62,534 nucleotides of DNA. Origin: Candidatus Uhrbacteria bacterium (GTDB lineage Bacteria > Patescibacteriota > Patescibacteriia > 2-12-FULL-60-25). This document shows, in pieces, positions 40,883-49,651 of this stretch (its first letter is position 1; each line of letters opens with the position of its first letter). The notes under the pieces were generated by a model, which worked only from the letters and a program-made list of their open reading frames with translations, was not told where the DNA came from and ran no database searches. The translations under genes and the position numbers were made by a program. The DNA lies in contig RHKK01000014.1 of assembly GCA_008363075.1 (NCBI GenBank), forward strand, positions 1-62,534, read 5' to 3'.

Positions 40883-42079
40883 ATGGCACTTCCCGCACAA
40901 GCCCTCCCGGAGGAACAGGCGCCGCAAGAACGTCGCGAGGCGCTCCCGATACCCGAAACGCGAATCGAGAGCCCCGTGGAACAAGCGGCGGGAGAAGGTC
41001 GCGAAAAAGTCATCAGCATCTTCAAAGGCCGCGCCCAGGAGGAAAAGCAGGCGCTGGAACGACTCGGCGTTCTTGAGACGCAAGAGGCGGAGTCCGTCCC
41101 GGAAGCGACCGGAAAGATTGAAGCGGCCAATCAAAAAATGTCGCAGGAAATCGCCGCGGCGGAACAGACCGCATTGATGCGTGTCGAGGGACTGCTCGGC
41201 GTGCCTCCCGTGCCGGCGAATGACGTAACACCGGAGACGGTGCAAGCGCAATCCGAAGTGGCGCAAGCGGTGGAGATGCAACCGATCATTGCCGTGGGTG
41301 AGCAAGTATCCGCAACCGAAGCGAAGGCGGTCGAAACGCGTCCGGTCATTGCGGTCGGTGAAGTTGCGTCAACGGCGGAAACCGCCGTGGAGAAATCGGA
41401 AGAGGTTCTGGAAGCGGAAGAGCAACGTGACGTCGCGGCCGAAGTGATCAAGGAGAACTACGAGGCGCTTTCCGGGTTTGCCAAGGAACACGGGCTTACG
41501 TTCGACGTTACAACCGCGCAGGTTCCGGAGGTGCAGCTTGCAAAGCTGACGCAGCCCGAACGGATGTATGTGCAAGTGCTCATGGGCAAGCACGCAGCCG
41601 GACGATCTTCCATGCTCCACGCCGAGAAGCTGCTGCAGGCCTCGGAATTTCCGCAGGGAGATCCGAAGCGTCTTGAGCTCATGCGTGAAGCGGAATCGTT
41701 GGCGGCGGATGCCGCATTGAAGGAGACGGCCGCGCAAGCAATGCAACAGAATTACTTGAACTTGCCGGAAATCGCGGCGCTTGCCGGCGGAGGAGGTACC
41801 GGAGGATCGGTCGGCGGGGCGGATTTCGAGGCACAGCGATCGCCATTCGGCGGCGAGCCGGAAGGTCCGAACATTCCCTCCGGCGGCGCGGGAGGGTTAT
41901 ACGACGGCGGCGGTGGGGCTCCGGGCCACGGAGTGGCCGAGATCAAGTCCTATAAAACCCCGGATGCGAAAGCAGACAAGCCCAAACCGAGTCTTGTTGA
42001 CCGTTTCGTGAAAGGAAACGTCGGGAAGATCAAAGACTGGTTCGGTCAATTCGGCCCGGAAGAGAAGGGGAGGGAGTAG
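40883..42079 (+). CDS. Acidic coiled-coil protein with Gly-rich segment, unknown function
   Basis: A 398-residue soluble protein. It has a Pro/Glu-rich N-terminus and helical segments at ~40-95 and 160-290. A direct repeat lies at ~130-165 (AVEMQPIIAVGEQVSATEAK and AVETRPVIAVGEVASTAET). A Gly-rich linker (~296-345) precedes a basic C-terminal tail (SLVDRFVKGNVGKIKDWFGQF). No signal peptide. TATCAT lies 13 bases before the ATG. The last 50 bases overlap topA tail to tail. I do not recognise the family. Confidence 0.75.
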   Translation: MALPAQALPEEQAPQERREALPIPETRIESPVEQAAGEGREKVISIFKGRAQEEKQALERLGVLETQEAESVPEATGKIEAANQKMSQEIAAAEQTALMRVEGLLGVPPVPANDVTPETVQAQSEVAQAVEMQPIIAVGEQVSATEAKAVETRPVIAVGEVASTAETAVEKSEEVLEAEEQRDVAAEVIKENYEALSGFAKEHGLTFDVTTAQVPEVQLAKLTQPERMYVQVLMGKHAAGRSSMLHAEKLLQASEFPQGDPKRLELMREAESLAADAALKETAAQAMQQNYLNLPEIAALAGGGGTGGSVGGADFEAQRSPFGGEPEGPNIPSGGAGGLYDGGGGAPGHGVAEIKSYKTPDAKADKPKPSLVDRFVKGNVGKIKDWFGQFGPEEKGRE

Positions 42080-44621
42080 TCGCCTTTTTCTTCGCGAGAA
42101 CGTCAAGCGCGACTTCCAGCGTCACATCGTCAGGTTTCAACTCTTTCGGGAGCGTCGCGTTCACAGAACCGTGCTTGACGTACGGGCCGAATTTTCCGTT
42201 GTGCAACGTGACGGGTTTTCCATCATCCGGATGTTTGCCGACCTCTTTCCCGGAAGACGGACGGCCGCGGCCGCCTTTGGGCATCGCGAGCAGCTCAAGG
42301 GCGCGGTCGAGGCCGATCTCCAGTACGTCATCGTCTTTCTTGAGCGAACGGAAATCCCCGTCATGAACGATATACGGACCGAACCGGCCGAGTCCCGCGC
42401 GGATCTCCTTGCCGGTACCGGGATGCGAGCCGAGCAGGCGCGGGAGCGAGAGGATTTTGAGCGCCTTTTCCCGGTCCAGCGTCTCCAGAGGAATGTGTTT
42501 CGGGATACTCACGCGCTTGGGCTTGATTTTCGTAGGCTTTTTCTTCCCTGCGGCGGGCGGGATCTCCTCCTCTTCACCAAGTTGCAGGTACGGTCCGTAC
42601 GACCCCGTTCGCAGGAAGATCGGTTTCCCCGTTTCCGGGTCTTCACCAAGCGTCGTCGGACCTTTTTGCGCCTCGTCAAGGACGCGTTTCACCGCCTCCT
42701 CGTCCATGTCGCCGGGCGCGATCGTGTCCGGGAGCGACGCTTTGATTTCCGTGCCGGTGATCGGCAACGACGACTCGACATACGGTCCGAATTTACCGAC
42801 TTTTACGCGATAGTTTTGAAGCGTCGGGATGTCCAGCGTCTTCGCCTCTTCCGGCGAGATCTTTTCCAGTTCCCGTGCGATCTTTTCACGAAGCCCGTCA
42901 TGTCCGAGAAAAAACGTGCGTAAATAGGGCAACCATTCTTCCTTGCCTTCGGCGATCTTGTCGAGCGCCTGTTCCATTTTTGACGTGAACCTGACGTCCA
43001 CCAAGTCGCCGAAGTGGCGCTCGAGCAACTGTGTGACCGCCATGGCGGTAAACGTCGGGATGAGCGTGTTCCCCGCCTTACGAACGTAACCGCGATCAAG
43101 CAGCGTGCTGATCGTGGATGCGTACGTACTCGGGCGGCCGATGCCTTCCTTTTCCATGTATTGGATGAGCGCGGCTTCCGTGAAACGCGCCGGCGGCTTG
43201 GTCTCGTGTCCCAGCGGCTCCGTCGAAAGACATTCCGGCACGTCGCCTTTCGCGAGCATAGGCAGCGGCCGTTCCTTTTCTTCCAGCGCCTGCTCGGCAT
43301 TGTCCGCGCCCTCGACGTACGCGCGCAAAAAACCCGGGAACACGATGCGCATACCCGTGGCATGGAACGTCGCGTTCGCAGCGTCGAGGACAATGGTCAC
43401 CTGGAGCTGTTCGGCATCCTTCATCTGCGAGGCGATCGTCCGCATCCAGATCAATTCGTAGAGATTCTTTTCCGCACCCGCGAGATCAAGGTCCTGCGGA
43501 GGGGTAAACGCGAGCGACGGACGGATTGCCTCATGCGCTTCCTGCGCGCCGGCCTGTGTCGAAAACGAGCGCGTCGGGCCGAGATACTCGGCGCCGTACT
43601 TGTTCGCGACAAGACCACGGATGTTTTTCACCGCTTCGGCCGAAAGGTTCACCGAATCGGTACGCATGTACGTGATATAGCCGCGTTCGTACAACGATTG
43701 CGCCACACGCATCGTTTCACGCGAAGACAGACCGAGCTTGCGGTTGGACTCCTGTTGCAATGTGGAGGTCGTGAACGGGGCGGGCGCTTTGCGGCGGGTC
43801 TCCTTCTCGTTCACCTCACGCACGGTCCATTCGGCCGCCTTCGCGCGCTCGGCGATCTCTTTCGCTGACGCTTCGTCAAGCAATTTTACCTCGCTGCCCG
43901 ACTTCAGCGCGCCTGTGTTTTCATCAAAATCCTTGCCGCTCGCGATCCGCGTTCCGTCAACGGTGACCAGCTTCGCTTCGAATTCGACGTCCTTCTTCAG
44001 ATGAGCAAGCACGTCCCAATACGCGCCTTTCTTGAACGTGAGGCGCAACCGTTCCCGATCGACCAGCGCTTTCAGCGCGGAGGATTGTACTCGTCCGGCC
44101 GAGAGCCCGTACGCGATCTTCTTCCAGAGGACGGGGGAGACGGAGTAGCCGACGAGACGATCGAGGATGCGCCGCGTTTCCTGTGCACGCACGAGCTTCT
44201 CATCGATCCCGCGCGGATGTTTTAACGCGCCCTCGATCGCGGACTTCGTAATTTCATGAAACACCATTCGTTTGACCGGCACCTTTGGCTTCAGAATCTG
44301 TAAGAGGTGCCAGCTGATGCTTTCTCCTTCGCGGTCTTCGTCGGTCGCCAGATAGATGTCCTCCGTATCCTTCATCAGCTTTTTGAGCTCCGTGATGACT
44401 TTTGTTTTGCCGCGGGAAGTGATGTAAAGCGGCTCAAAATTCGCATCGACGTTTACGCCCAAGTTCGCCCAAGGTTCCTTGCGGAATTTCTCCGGGATCT
44501 CTTCCGACGACGCGGGCAAATCGCGCACATGTCCCATGGATGCGACCACATGATAGTCGGGACCGAGGAATTTACGGATCGTTTTCGCCTTCGTGGGTGA
44601 TTCGACGATGACCAAATGCAT
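42030..44621 (-). CDS. topA: DNA topoisomerase I
   Basis: Relaxes negative supercoils. The Toprim domain begins MHLVIVESPTKAKTIRKFLG and carries TDEDREGESISWHL. The catalytic tyrosine is in GYITYMRTDSVNLSAEAV near residue 318. The C-terminal tail has topoisomerase repeats (TGKPIFLRTGSYGPYLQLG, TGKEIRAGLGRFGPYIVHDG, DGKPVTLHNGKFGPYVKHG) instead of zinc fingers. Length is 863 residues. TATTCT ends five bases before the ATG. The word-array repeat at 44630 lies upstream, and the 3' end overlaps the convergent gene by 50 bases. Confidence 0.96.
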   Translation of the reverse strand: MHLVIVESPTKAKTIRKFLGPDYHVVASMGHVRDLPASSEEIPEKFRKEPWANLGVNVDANFEPLYITSRGKTKVITELKKLMKDTEDIYLATDEDREGESISWHLLQILKPKVPVKRMVFHEITKSAIEGALKHPRGIDEKLVRAQETRRILDRLVGYSVSPVLWKKIAYGLSAGRVQSSALKALVDRERLRLTFKKGAYWDVLAHLKKDVEFEAKLVTVDGTRIASGKDFDENTGALKSGSEVKLLDEASAKEIAERAKAAEWTVREVNEKETRRKAPAPFTTSTLQQESNRKLGLSSRETMRVAQSLYERGYITYMRTDSVNLSAEAVKNIRGLVANKYGAEYLGPTRSFSTQAGAQEAHEAIRPSLAFTPPQDLDLAGAEKNLYELIWMRTIASQMKDAEQLQVTIVLDAANATFHATGMRIVFPGFLRAYVEGADNAEQALEEKERPLPMLAKGDVPECLSTEPLGHETKPPARFTEAALIQYMEKEGIGRPSTYASTISTLLDRGYVRKAGNTLIPTFTAMAVTQLLERHFGDLVDVRFTSKMEQALDKIAEGKEEWLPYLRTFFLGHDGLREKIARELEKISPEEAKTLDIPTLQNYRVKVGKFGPYVESSLPITGTEIKASLPDTIAPGDMDEEAVKRVLDEAQKGPTTLGEDPETGKPIFLRTGSYGPYLQLGEEEEIPPAAGKKKPTKIKPKRVSIPKHIPLETLDREKALKILSLPRLLGSHPGTGKEIRAGLGRFGPYIVHDGDFRSLKKDDDVLEIGLDRALELLAMPKGGRGRPSSGKEVGKHPDDGKPVTLHNGKFGPYVKHGSVNATLPKELKPDDVTLEVALDVLAKKKATTPSPSLPGRIDRTSL

Positions 44622-44629
44622 AGAAGAGA

Positions 44630-44720
44630 ATAACCGCTAACCTTTAACCATGAACCTTTACTGCCGCTAATGTATGAGGTTATCGGTTAGAGGTTAAAGG
44701 TTAGCGGTTATAGGTTAACT
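44630..44720. repeat. Word-array palindrome, AACCTTTAACC/GCTAACC family
   Basis: ATAACCGCTAACCTTTAACC faces GGTTAGAGGTTAAAGG and TTAGCGGTTATAGG, near-perfect arms of tandem 7-8 base words. It lies between dprA (upstream) and topA (downstream) on the minus strand and ends a few bases from both. Confidence 0.82.
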
Positions 44721-44726
44721 TATATA

Positions 44727-45623
44727 TCATTTTGGATTCAATTTGGCTAAAACCCCTTTCTTTAGCCAAATTTGGCCGCCCAAATGTTGGACATATCCCT
44801 TTAATTCCAACAGCGACAAGCTCGAGCCTATTTCGGCGGCGGGACGGGCCGATTGCAACGAAAGTTGGTCGATATGAAGCGGCTCGGTCAGGAGAGAGAG
44901 CAGACGGCTTTCTTCCTCGGTTAACGGTAACGCGGCACGGGCTTCGGCCATGAGTTCCGGCCGGTCCAGCTTGAGCGCCCGGATGACATCCTCGGCCGAC
45001 GTGCACGGCTTCGCGCCGAGCTTGAGGAGCGCGTGGCATCCCTCCGAGGCGCGGCTCCATATCGGGCCGGGCACGGCAAGGACTTCGCGGTTTTCGTCGA
45101 GCGCGAGACGCGCGGTGATAAGCGAACCGCTGTTCAGACTCGCCTCGACCACGACCGTTGCGGCCGTCATGCCGGCGATCAGACGATTGCGGCGCGGAAA
45201 CGCGAACTTGAACGACGGCGAGCCGGGCGGGTTCTCGGAGATGAGCGCACCGCCCGCCTCAAGGATGCGATGCGCGAGTTTCACATGTTCGCGGGGATAC
45301 AGCGTTGCATCATCAATGCCCGTCGCGAGCACGGCGATCGTGTAGGCGCCGGCGTCCAACGCGGCTTTGTGCGCTTCCCCGTCGATCCCGAGCGCGAGTC
45401 CCGACACGATCGCGCATCCGCCTGATGCGAGCTCCTGCACGATCGCCTGCGTCGCGCGACGGCCGTATGTCGTGAGGCGCCTCGTCCCGACGACGGAAAT
45501 CGCCGGAACGTCTTTCAGCGTTCCGCGCACATACAATCCTTCCGGTGGATCGGAAATCTGACGCAGGAGCGGCGGAAAGCTCGCGTCATCTTGCGAAATG
45601 AATTTGATGGGATGATTAGTCAC
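44727..45623 (-). CDS. dprA: DNA-processing protein DprA
   Basis: Binds incoming single-stranded DNA and loads RecA during transformation. The Rossmann core carries SVVGTRRLTTYGRRA, SGLALGIDGEAHKAALD, LATGID, YPREH, FPRRNRLIAGM and VVVEASLNSGSLITARLAL, all typical. A C-terminal winged helix spans ~235-295. Length is 298 residues. The start is GTG at 45623, preceded by GGTAGAGG. Together with ComF and the VirB-type cluster it suggests natural DNA uptake. Confidence 0.94.
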   Translation of the reverse strand: MTNHPIKFISQDDASFPPLLRQISDPPEGLYVRGTLKDVPAISVVGTRRLTTYGRRATQAIVQELASGGCAIVSGLALGIDGEAHKAALDAGAYTIAVLATGIDDATLYPREHVKLAHRILEAGGALISENPPGSPSFKFAFPRRNRLIAGMTAATVVVEASLNSGSLITARLALDENREVLAVPGPIWSRASEGCHALLKLGAKPCTSAEDVIRALKLDRPELMAEARAALPLTEEESRLLSLLTEPLHIDQLSLQSARPAAEIGSSLSLLELKGYVQHLGGQIWLKKGVLAKLNPK

Positions 45624-45663
45624 CCTCTACCACGTTCCATGTATCGATCATTCTGTCAAGACC

Positions 45664-45694
45664 AAAAACAAAACTCCCGGGTAGGGAGTTTGTT
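45664..45694 (-). terminator. Terminator between the sRNA candidate and dprA
   Basis: On the minus strand, AAACTCCC/GGGAGTTT followed by TGTTTTT. It ends the short transcript predicted from the promoter at 45732-45760 and isolates dprA from the tRNA/pth transcript. Confidence 0.8.
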
Positions 45695-45725
45695 TGATGA
45701 GCCTGATGCACGCGGACTTGGTAAT
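45664..45725 (-). ncRNA. Candidate ~60-nt small RNA, antisense to the tRNA-Thr-like anticodon arm
   Basis: A consensus promoter (45732-45760) and a strong terminator (45664-45694) bracket about 60 bases without an open frame. The RNA would begin near AUCAUUACCAAGUCCG, whose AUUACCAAGUCCG is the exact 13-base complement of the anticodon arm of the tRNA-like gene 50 bases upstream. Further GUGC and CAGGC stretches pair with its 5' part. It could sequester that tRNA, or be a by-product of an inverted partial duplication. Expression is inferred. Confidence 0.4.
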
Positions 45726-45731
45726 GATCCA

Positions 45732-45760
45732 AATTTACCCCGAGTAACATTCTCTGTCAA
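45732..45760 (-). promoter_or_regulatory. Promoter of the sRNA candidate
   Basis: On the minus strand, TTGACA, 17 bases, TAAATT: one of the best promoter matches in the window. The predicted start lies near 45725. Confidence 0.6.
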
Positions 45761-45775
45761 GCGTATTTTCTGCGA

Positions 45776-45844
45776 AGCCGCCGAGGGGAATCAAACCCCT
45801 ACATCACGAATTACCAAGTCCGTGTGTGCGCTCAGGCCGGCGGC
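45776..45844 (-). tRNA. tRNA-Thr(GGT)-like, aberrant D-arm
   Basis: Perfect acceptor GCCGCCG/CGGCGGC, T-arm AGGGG/CCCCT with loop TTTGATT, and an anticodon hairpin CACGGA/TTCGTG whose loop CTTGGTAA contains GGT (Thr) preceded by T and followed by AA. The loop counts eight bases. The segment between acceptor and anticodon arm (GCCTGAGCGCACA) has no D-arm and no T at position 8, and no CCA is encoded. It starts seven bases after the pth stop. Either a degenerate tRNA-Thr gene or an unusual D-armless one. Confidence 0.5.
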
Positions 45845-45850
45845 CTGCGC

Positions 45851-46420
45851 TTACACCGCGTTCCACGTTCCCATCGCTTTGTCAATACCCGACTTGATCC
45901 AGTCGTAGGCAGCTTCCACGGCGCGTTCTTCCGCCAACTCCATGTTCGGGAGCTCATCTTTCTCAAACGGCATGAGCACGTAGTCTTCTTTTTTTACGGG
46001 CGGTTTCGGCCGGTCGATGCCGATGCGCAGTCGACAAAACGCGTCCGTGCCGAGCGACCCGATGACCGACGCGACGCCGTTATGTCCCGCGTCTCCGCCA
46101 CGTGCCGCAAATGCCAGGCGCCCCACCGGGTAATCCATCTCATCGTGGATGATGAGAATATCCGTGGGTTCGATCTTATAGAAACGTGCGAGGTCATTCA
46201 CCGCTGCGCCGGAGAGATTCATGAACGTGAGCGGTTTTGCCATGATGACGCGATCGCCATTAACGCGCGCTTCAGCGATTTCCGCATTGAATTTCTCGTT
46301 GGCGACCGGGAGACCGGCATCGAGATGCAATGAAAGATGATCTAGTATGCGAAAACCCACGTTATGCCGCGTGTTTTTATATTTCTTGCCCGGATTTCCG
46401 AGTCCGACGATCAGTTTCAT
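45851..46420 (-). CDS. pth: Peptidyl-tRNA hydrolase
   Basis: Releases tRNA from prematurely dropped peptidyl-tRNA. It begins MKLIVGLGNPGKKYKNTRHNVG (Asn and the catalytic His20 equivalent), has KPLTFMNLSGAAV (substrate Asn) and ILIIHDEMDYPVGRLAFAARGGDAGHNGVASV (catalytic Asp and Gly-His-Asn-Gly). Length is 189 residues. It lies downstream of der, the two being separated by a word-array palindrome that ends at the pth ATG. The tRNA-Thr-like gene follows immediately. Confidence 0.95.
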   Translation of the reverse strand: MKLIVGLGNPGKKYKNTRHNVGFRILDHLSLHLDAGLPVANEKFNAEIAEARVNGDRVIMAKPLTFMNLSGAAVNDLARFYKIEPTDILIIHDEMDYPVGRLAFAARGGDAGHNGVASVIGSLGTDAFCRLRIGIDRPKPPVKKEDYVLMPFEKDELPNMELAEERAVEAAYDWIKSGIDKAMGTWNAV

Positions 46421-46422
46421 AT

Positions 46423-46494
46423 AGCTTCCAGCTTTCAGGTTCCCGCTTTCAGCCTGATACTAACACCTGAAAGCTGGAAGCTGAAAGCTAATAT
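46423..46494. repeat. Word-array palindrome, AGCTTTCAGGT/AGCTTCC family
   Basis: TAGCTTCCAGCTTTCAGG faces CCTGAAAGCTGGAAGCTG and AAAGCTA. Tandem 8-9 base words form both arms. It supplies the TAG stop of der and ends at the pth start. Confidence 0.8.
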
Positions 46495-47969
46495 CTTCTT
46501 CCTCCGTGTTTCTGTCGCCGCCTTGTGAGGTTCACGAGCCGCTTTTTCTCGCGGATTTTGCCCGCAACGGCTTCCATCCCCGGCCCCTGGACATTGCGCG
46601 CCTTGGACGTTTTAGCGATGGGCAAGTGCCGTACTTTGACGACGATCGGCGTGCCGATGAAGCCGAATTTTTCACGCAGACGCTTCTCGAAAAACTTGAG
46701 CCAATTCGGATGCAGGTTTTCCTTATCGCCGTGGACGGTAATCAAGAATGTCGGAGGGGCGTGACCGACTTGGGCCGCGTCATAAATGCGCGGTGATTTG
46801 GGCCCGTAGCTCGCGAGCGGCTTCATCTTCTTGATCGTGGCCTTGAGCAAGCGGTTCACGGCATTGTAATCAATGTGGCGATAACGCTCCTCCTGGACCT
46901 CCAACGCACGCTCGACGAGCTTGGTCGTTCGTTGTCCCGTTTTTGCGCTGACGAATACCATCGGTGCCCAATTGAGGAAGGGGAACAGCTGGCGGATGAG
47001 CGCCTCATACTCCTTCGGCGTCCCCGTTTCCTTTTGCGGCACGAGATCCCACTTGTTCGCGACGAGAATGAGGCCTTTGCTCGCCTCCTGCAGCATGCCC
47101 GCGAGATGGCGATCCTGCGAGGTCGGGTCCTGCGTCGCGTCAAAGACGAGCAGCGCGACGTCCGCGCGCTCGACCGCCTCGAGATTGCGCTCGACGCCGG
47201 CGCGTTCCACGCCTTTTTCGATCTTGGAACGCGTGCGCATCCCGGCCGTGTCCACGATCGTGACGGGCTTGCCGTCGAATTCGAACTCCGTGTCCTGCGG
47301 TTCGCGCGTCGTGTGGGCGATCGGGGAGACGATCACGCGCTCTTCGCCCAGGATGGCGTTTACGAGCGACGACTTGCCCACGTTCGGACGGCCCACGAGC
47401 ACGAGTCGGAGAGACGGATGTTCCTCGACCGGTACGGGCGGCTTGCCGAGACGGTCAAGCTCGACCGTAACCTCGTCGAGGAGATCGCCGACGCCGAGTC
47501 CCGTGGCCGCGCTCACCGGATGAGGCATGCCCATCGCGAGCGAATACAGCTCTTCATCGGTGCCTTGCGGGAAGTATTTGAGGGTGTCGACCTTGTTCGA
47601 CACGAGCCAGACCGGTTTTTTGGATTTCAACACCTCGCGCGCGAGCTTCCGATCCTGTGGCAGGATGCCCGCACGCGCATCCACGACGAACAGTACGAGA
47701 TCCGCGTCCTTGATCGCGAGCTCCGCCTGGCGGCGGATCCCGATACCGATCTCGTCCGCCTCCGTATCCATCCCGCCCGTGTCGACGAGGCCGAATGTCC
47801 CCGCGCGCCAAAGCACGCGACCGAAATTGCGGTCGCGTGTCGTATGCTCTTCTTCGCTGACCACGGCGCGGCCGCTTTCGGTCAGACGATTCCAGAGCGT
47901 CGATTTTCCGACGTTCGTGCGTCCGACAAGGGCGACGACGGGGAGGTTAGGGTTGCGTTTTCGTGGCAT
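46488..47969 (-). CDS. der: Ribosome-associated GTPase Der (EngA)
   Basis: Two tandem Era-like GTPase domains needed for 50S assembly. G1 motifs are GRTNVGKST (near 16) and GRPNVGKSS (near 192); G3 motifs are DTGGM and DTAGM; NKVD and NKWD supply G4. The C-terminal KH-like domain spans ~380-470, followed by a basic tail (RRRQKHGGRRY). Length is 493 residues. It overlaps the upstream LCP gene by 23 bases, implying co-translation. Confidence 0.96.
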   Translation of the reverse strand: MPRKRNPNLPVVALVGRTNVGKSTLWNRLTESGRAVVSEEEHTTRDRNFGRVLWRAGTFGLVDTGGMDTEADEIGIGIRRQAELAIKDADLVLFVVDARAGILPQDRKLAREVLKSKKPVWLVSNKVDTLKYFPQGTDEELYSLAMGMPHPVSAATGLGVGDLLDEVTVELDRLGKPPVPVEEHPSLRLVLVGRPNVGKSSLVNAILGEERVIVSPIAHTTREPQDTEFEFDGKPVTIVDTAGMRTRSKIEKGVERAGVERNLEAVERADVALLVFDATQDPTSQDRHLAGMLQEASKGLILVANKWDLVPQKETGTPKEYEALIRQLFPFLNWAPMVFVSAKTGQRTTKLVERALEVQEERYRHIDYNAVNRLLKATIKKMKPLASYGPKSPRIYDAAQVGHAPPTFLITVHGDKENLHPNWLKFFEKRLREKFGFIGTPIVVKVRHLPIAKTSKARNVQGPGMEAVAGKIREKKRLVNLTRRRQKHGGRRY

Positions 47970-49425
47970 AAGTCTGATCCACGAACGAAAAGGCGGATTC
48001 GCCGAGAATCACGAGAAAATCCGTCTGCGCGTCTTGCACCGTCTCTTTGCTAAGATTCTCCGCGTACACGAAGCGCGTGGAGGATCCCTGCGACGATTCC
48101 GGGGCCGTGAGGGACACGTCCGCGTCCAAGGCGAGGCGCAAGGCTTCCAGTTCGGCAGGTTTTTTGCCCTCGGTCAAGTCGAAGATCATGCTGCGCTTGT
48201 AGGCGCGCCGGACGGCGTTTCCCGCGTTCGTCGCTTCGTAGCCGCGCAGCGAGAGCGCGTTGGCCACCTCGAACGCGAGTCCGGTACGCAACGTACCGTT
48301 CTTGATCTCCACCTTGGCAAGGCTCGGCGTCGCGGCATCGAGGTCCTCGTTCGATTGCAACGGATCGGCGATGAGCGTTTTGATGCGCGTCCAGTCTCCT
48401 CCTTTCGGGAACAGGAGAAAATTGTTGTTCAGGTTCGTCGCGACGAGTTCGCCGTCCGGCGCGTCGGTCAACACGCGACTCACGATCTTGTCGCGGCCGA
48501 AATCCTCGATCATCGGCGCGAGCCGAAACGCATCCCACGGCGAAAGATCGGTCTGGATGTGGCGCGTGACGGCGGAATAGAGATTCGCGAGCTTGGCAGG
48601 GTCGGTGAGGGTGTCGAGGGAGAGGAGCCGGTCGCGGATCGCCATGAGAACGATCTGTTGGCGTCGCGCGCGGGCAAAGTCGCCGCCTTCGCCGTTATTA
48701 CCGTGGCGCGAGCGTGCGTAGATAAGCGCCATGCGCCCATCCATGCGTTGCGGACCCTTTTTAAACGAAACGGTCTGCCACAAATCGTCGGGTGCGGGAT
48801 ACTCCGCATCGGTGAATGAACGCTCGACGTTCACGTCGATGCCGCCGAGCGCGTCCACGAGCGCGACGAAACCGCGGAAGTCGATGCGCAGGACGTGATC
48901 GATATGCACCCCGAACGCTTCGGAAAACTTCTCCGCCGTGCGGATCGCGCCGCGTCCGGGCTCCGCTTGTTCCGCCCACGCGTGTACGGCGTTGATCTTT
49001 TCATACGCCCCGTCTTCGCGTCGCCAGGCGAGGTCGCGGGGAATCGAGACCATGCCGACGCGCTTTTCCTTGAGATCCACGGACGCGAAGATGATCGAGT
49101 CGGTGAGAAGCGACCCGTCATGGCCCGCGCCGCCGATACCGAGGAGCAGGATATTCATGCGGTTCTCGTCGCGCTTCACGCCCGGGACGGAGATCTCGCC
49201 GGGTTCTTCACCGAACACGAAGCCGCGGATGTCGTCGATCACGGGCAGACGCGAAAACTCATCAAACAGGCCCTGACCCGAATGGACGGATCGATAGGAT
49301 GCCGCCGCGCCCGCGGCCGACACGAGCGTCACGGCCATCGAAAAAACCGCGACCAGGAGCCAGGTTTTTCGGCGGGCGGATCGGTCGTGGTTCGGTCCTA
49401 AAAAATTGACGGAGGGAGTCGTCAT
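47947..49425 (-). CDS. LytR-CpsA-Psr (LCP) family envelope glycopolymer ligase
   Basis: A 492-residue membrane protein that would attach glycopolymers to peptidoglycan or S-layer-associated material. One N-terminal membrane helix (~20-42). The LCP catalytic domain covers ~95-320 with MNILLLGIGG, LLTDSIIFASVD, VGMVSIPRDLAW (catalytic Arg/Asp), FRGFVALVDALGGIDV and YARSRHG. The LytR_C domain follows (VEIKNGTLRTGLAFEVANAL). The start at 49425 is the first ATG with the typical basic N-terminus. The 3' end overlaps der. Confidence 0.92.
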   Translation of the reverse strand: MTTPSVNFLGPNHDRSARRKTWLLVAVFSMAVTLVSAAGAAASYRSVHSGQGLFDEFSRLPVIDDIRGFVFGEEPGEISVPGVKRDENRMNILLLGIGGAGHDGSLLTDSIIFASVDLKEKRVGMVSIPRDLAWRREDGAYEKINAVHAWAEQAEPGRGAIRTAEKFSEAFGVHIDHVLRIDFRGFVALVDALGGIDVNVERSFTDAEYPAPDDLWQTVSFKKGPQRMDGRMALIYARSRHGNNGEGGDFARARRQQIVLMAIRDRLLSLDTLTDPAKLANLYSAVTRHIQTDLSPWDAFRLAPMIEDFGRDKIVSRVLTDAPDGELVATNLNNNFLLFPKGGDWTRIKTLIADPLQSNEDLDAATPSLAKVEIKNGTLRTGLAFEVANALSLRGYEATNAGNAVRRAYKRSMIFDLTEGKKPAELEALRLALDADVSLTAPESSQGSSTRFVYAENLSKETVQDAQTDFLVILGESAFSFVDQTYATKTQP

Positions 49426-49481
49426 GGTACTACGGAAATCGAAAGTGAATGTAACACGGAAATGATGATGTATCAACAACG

Positions 49482-49620
49482 CCATCATCCCGAGCGGAAC
49501 GATTCCTTTTCATCATCCCGAGCGAGTCCGACGAGCCGAGGGATCGCTTCACGGTTCCCCGGTCGCTGCGCGAAGGGATCCCTCCGCTCGTCGCTTCGCT
49601 TCTCGGTCGGGATGATGAAA
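49482..49620. repeat. TCATCCYGA-type palindrome, intergenic, with a partial tandem copy
   Basis: CATCATCCCGAGCGAG...GAGGGATCGCTTC faces GAAGGGATCCCTC...TCTCGGTCGGGATGATG. A partial copy (CATCATCCCGAGCGGAACG) precedes it. It occupies the gap between the divergent LCP and virB6-like genes and is the same class as 34194 and 59471. Confidence 0.8.
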
Positions 49621-49651
49621 ATGCACATCCCAAAATAAGGGTTCGTGTGCT

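Noticed and set aside
39366-41177. A 603-codon plus-strand frame opposite rel
   Set aside because: The minus strand encodes an intact RelA/SpoT enzyme; the plus frame is a compositional shadow running into the next gene in another frame.
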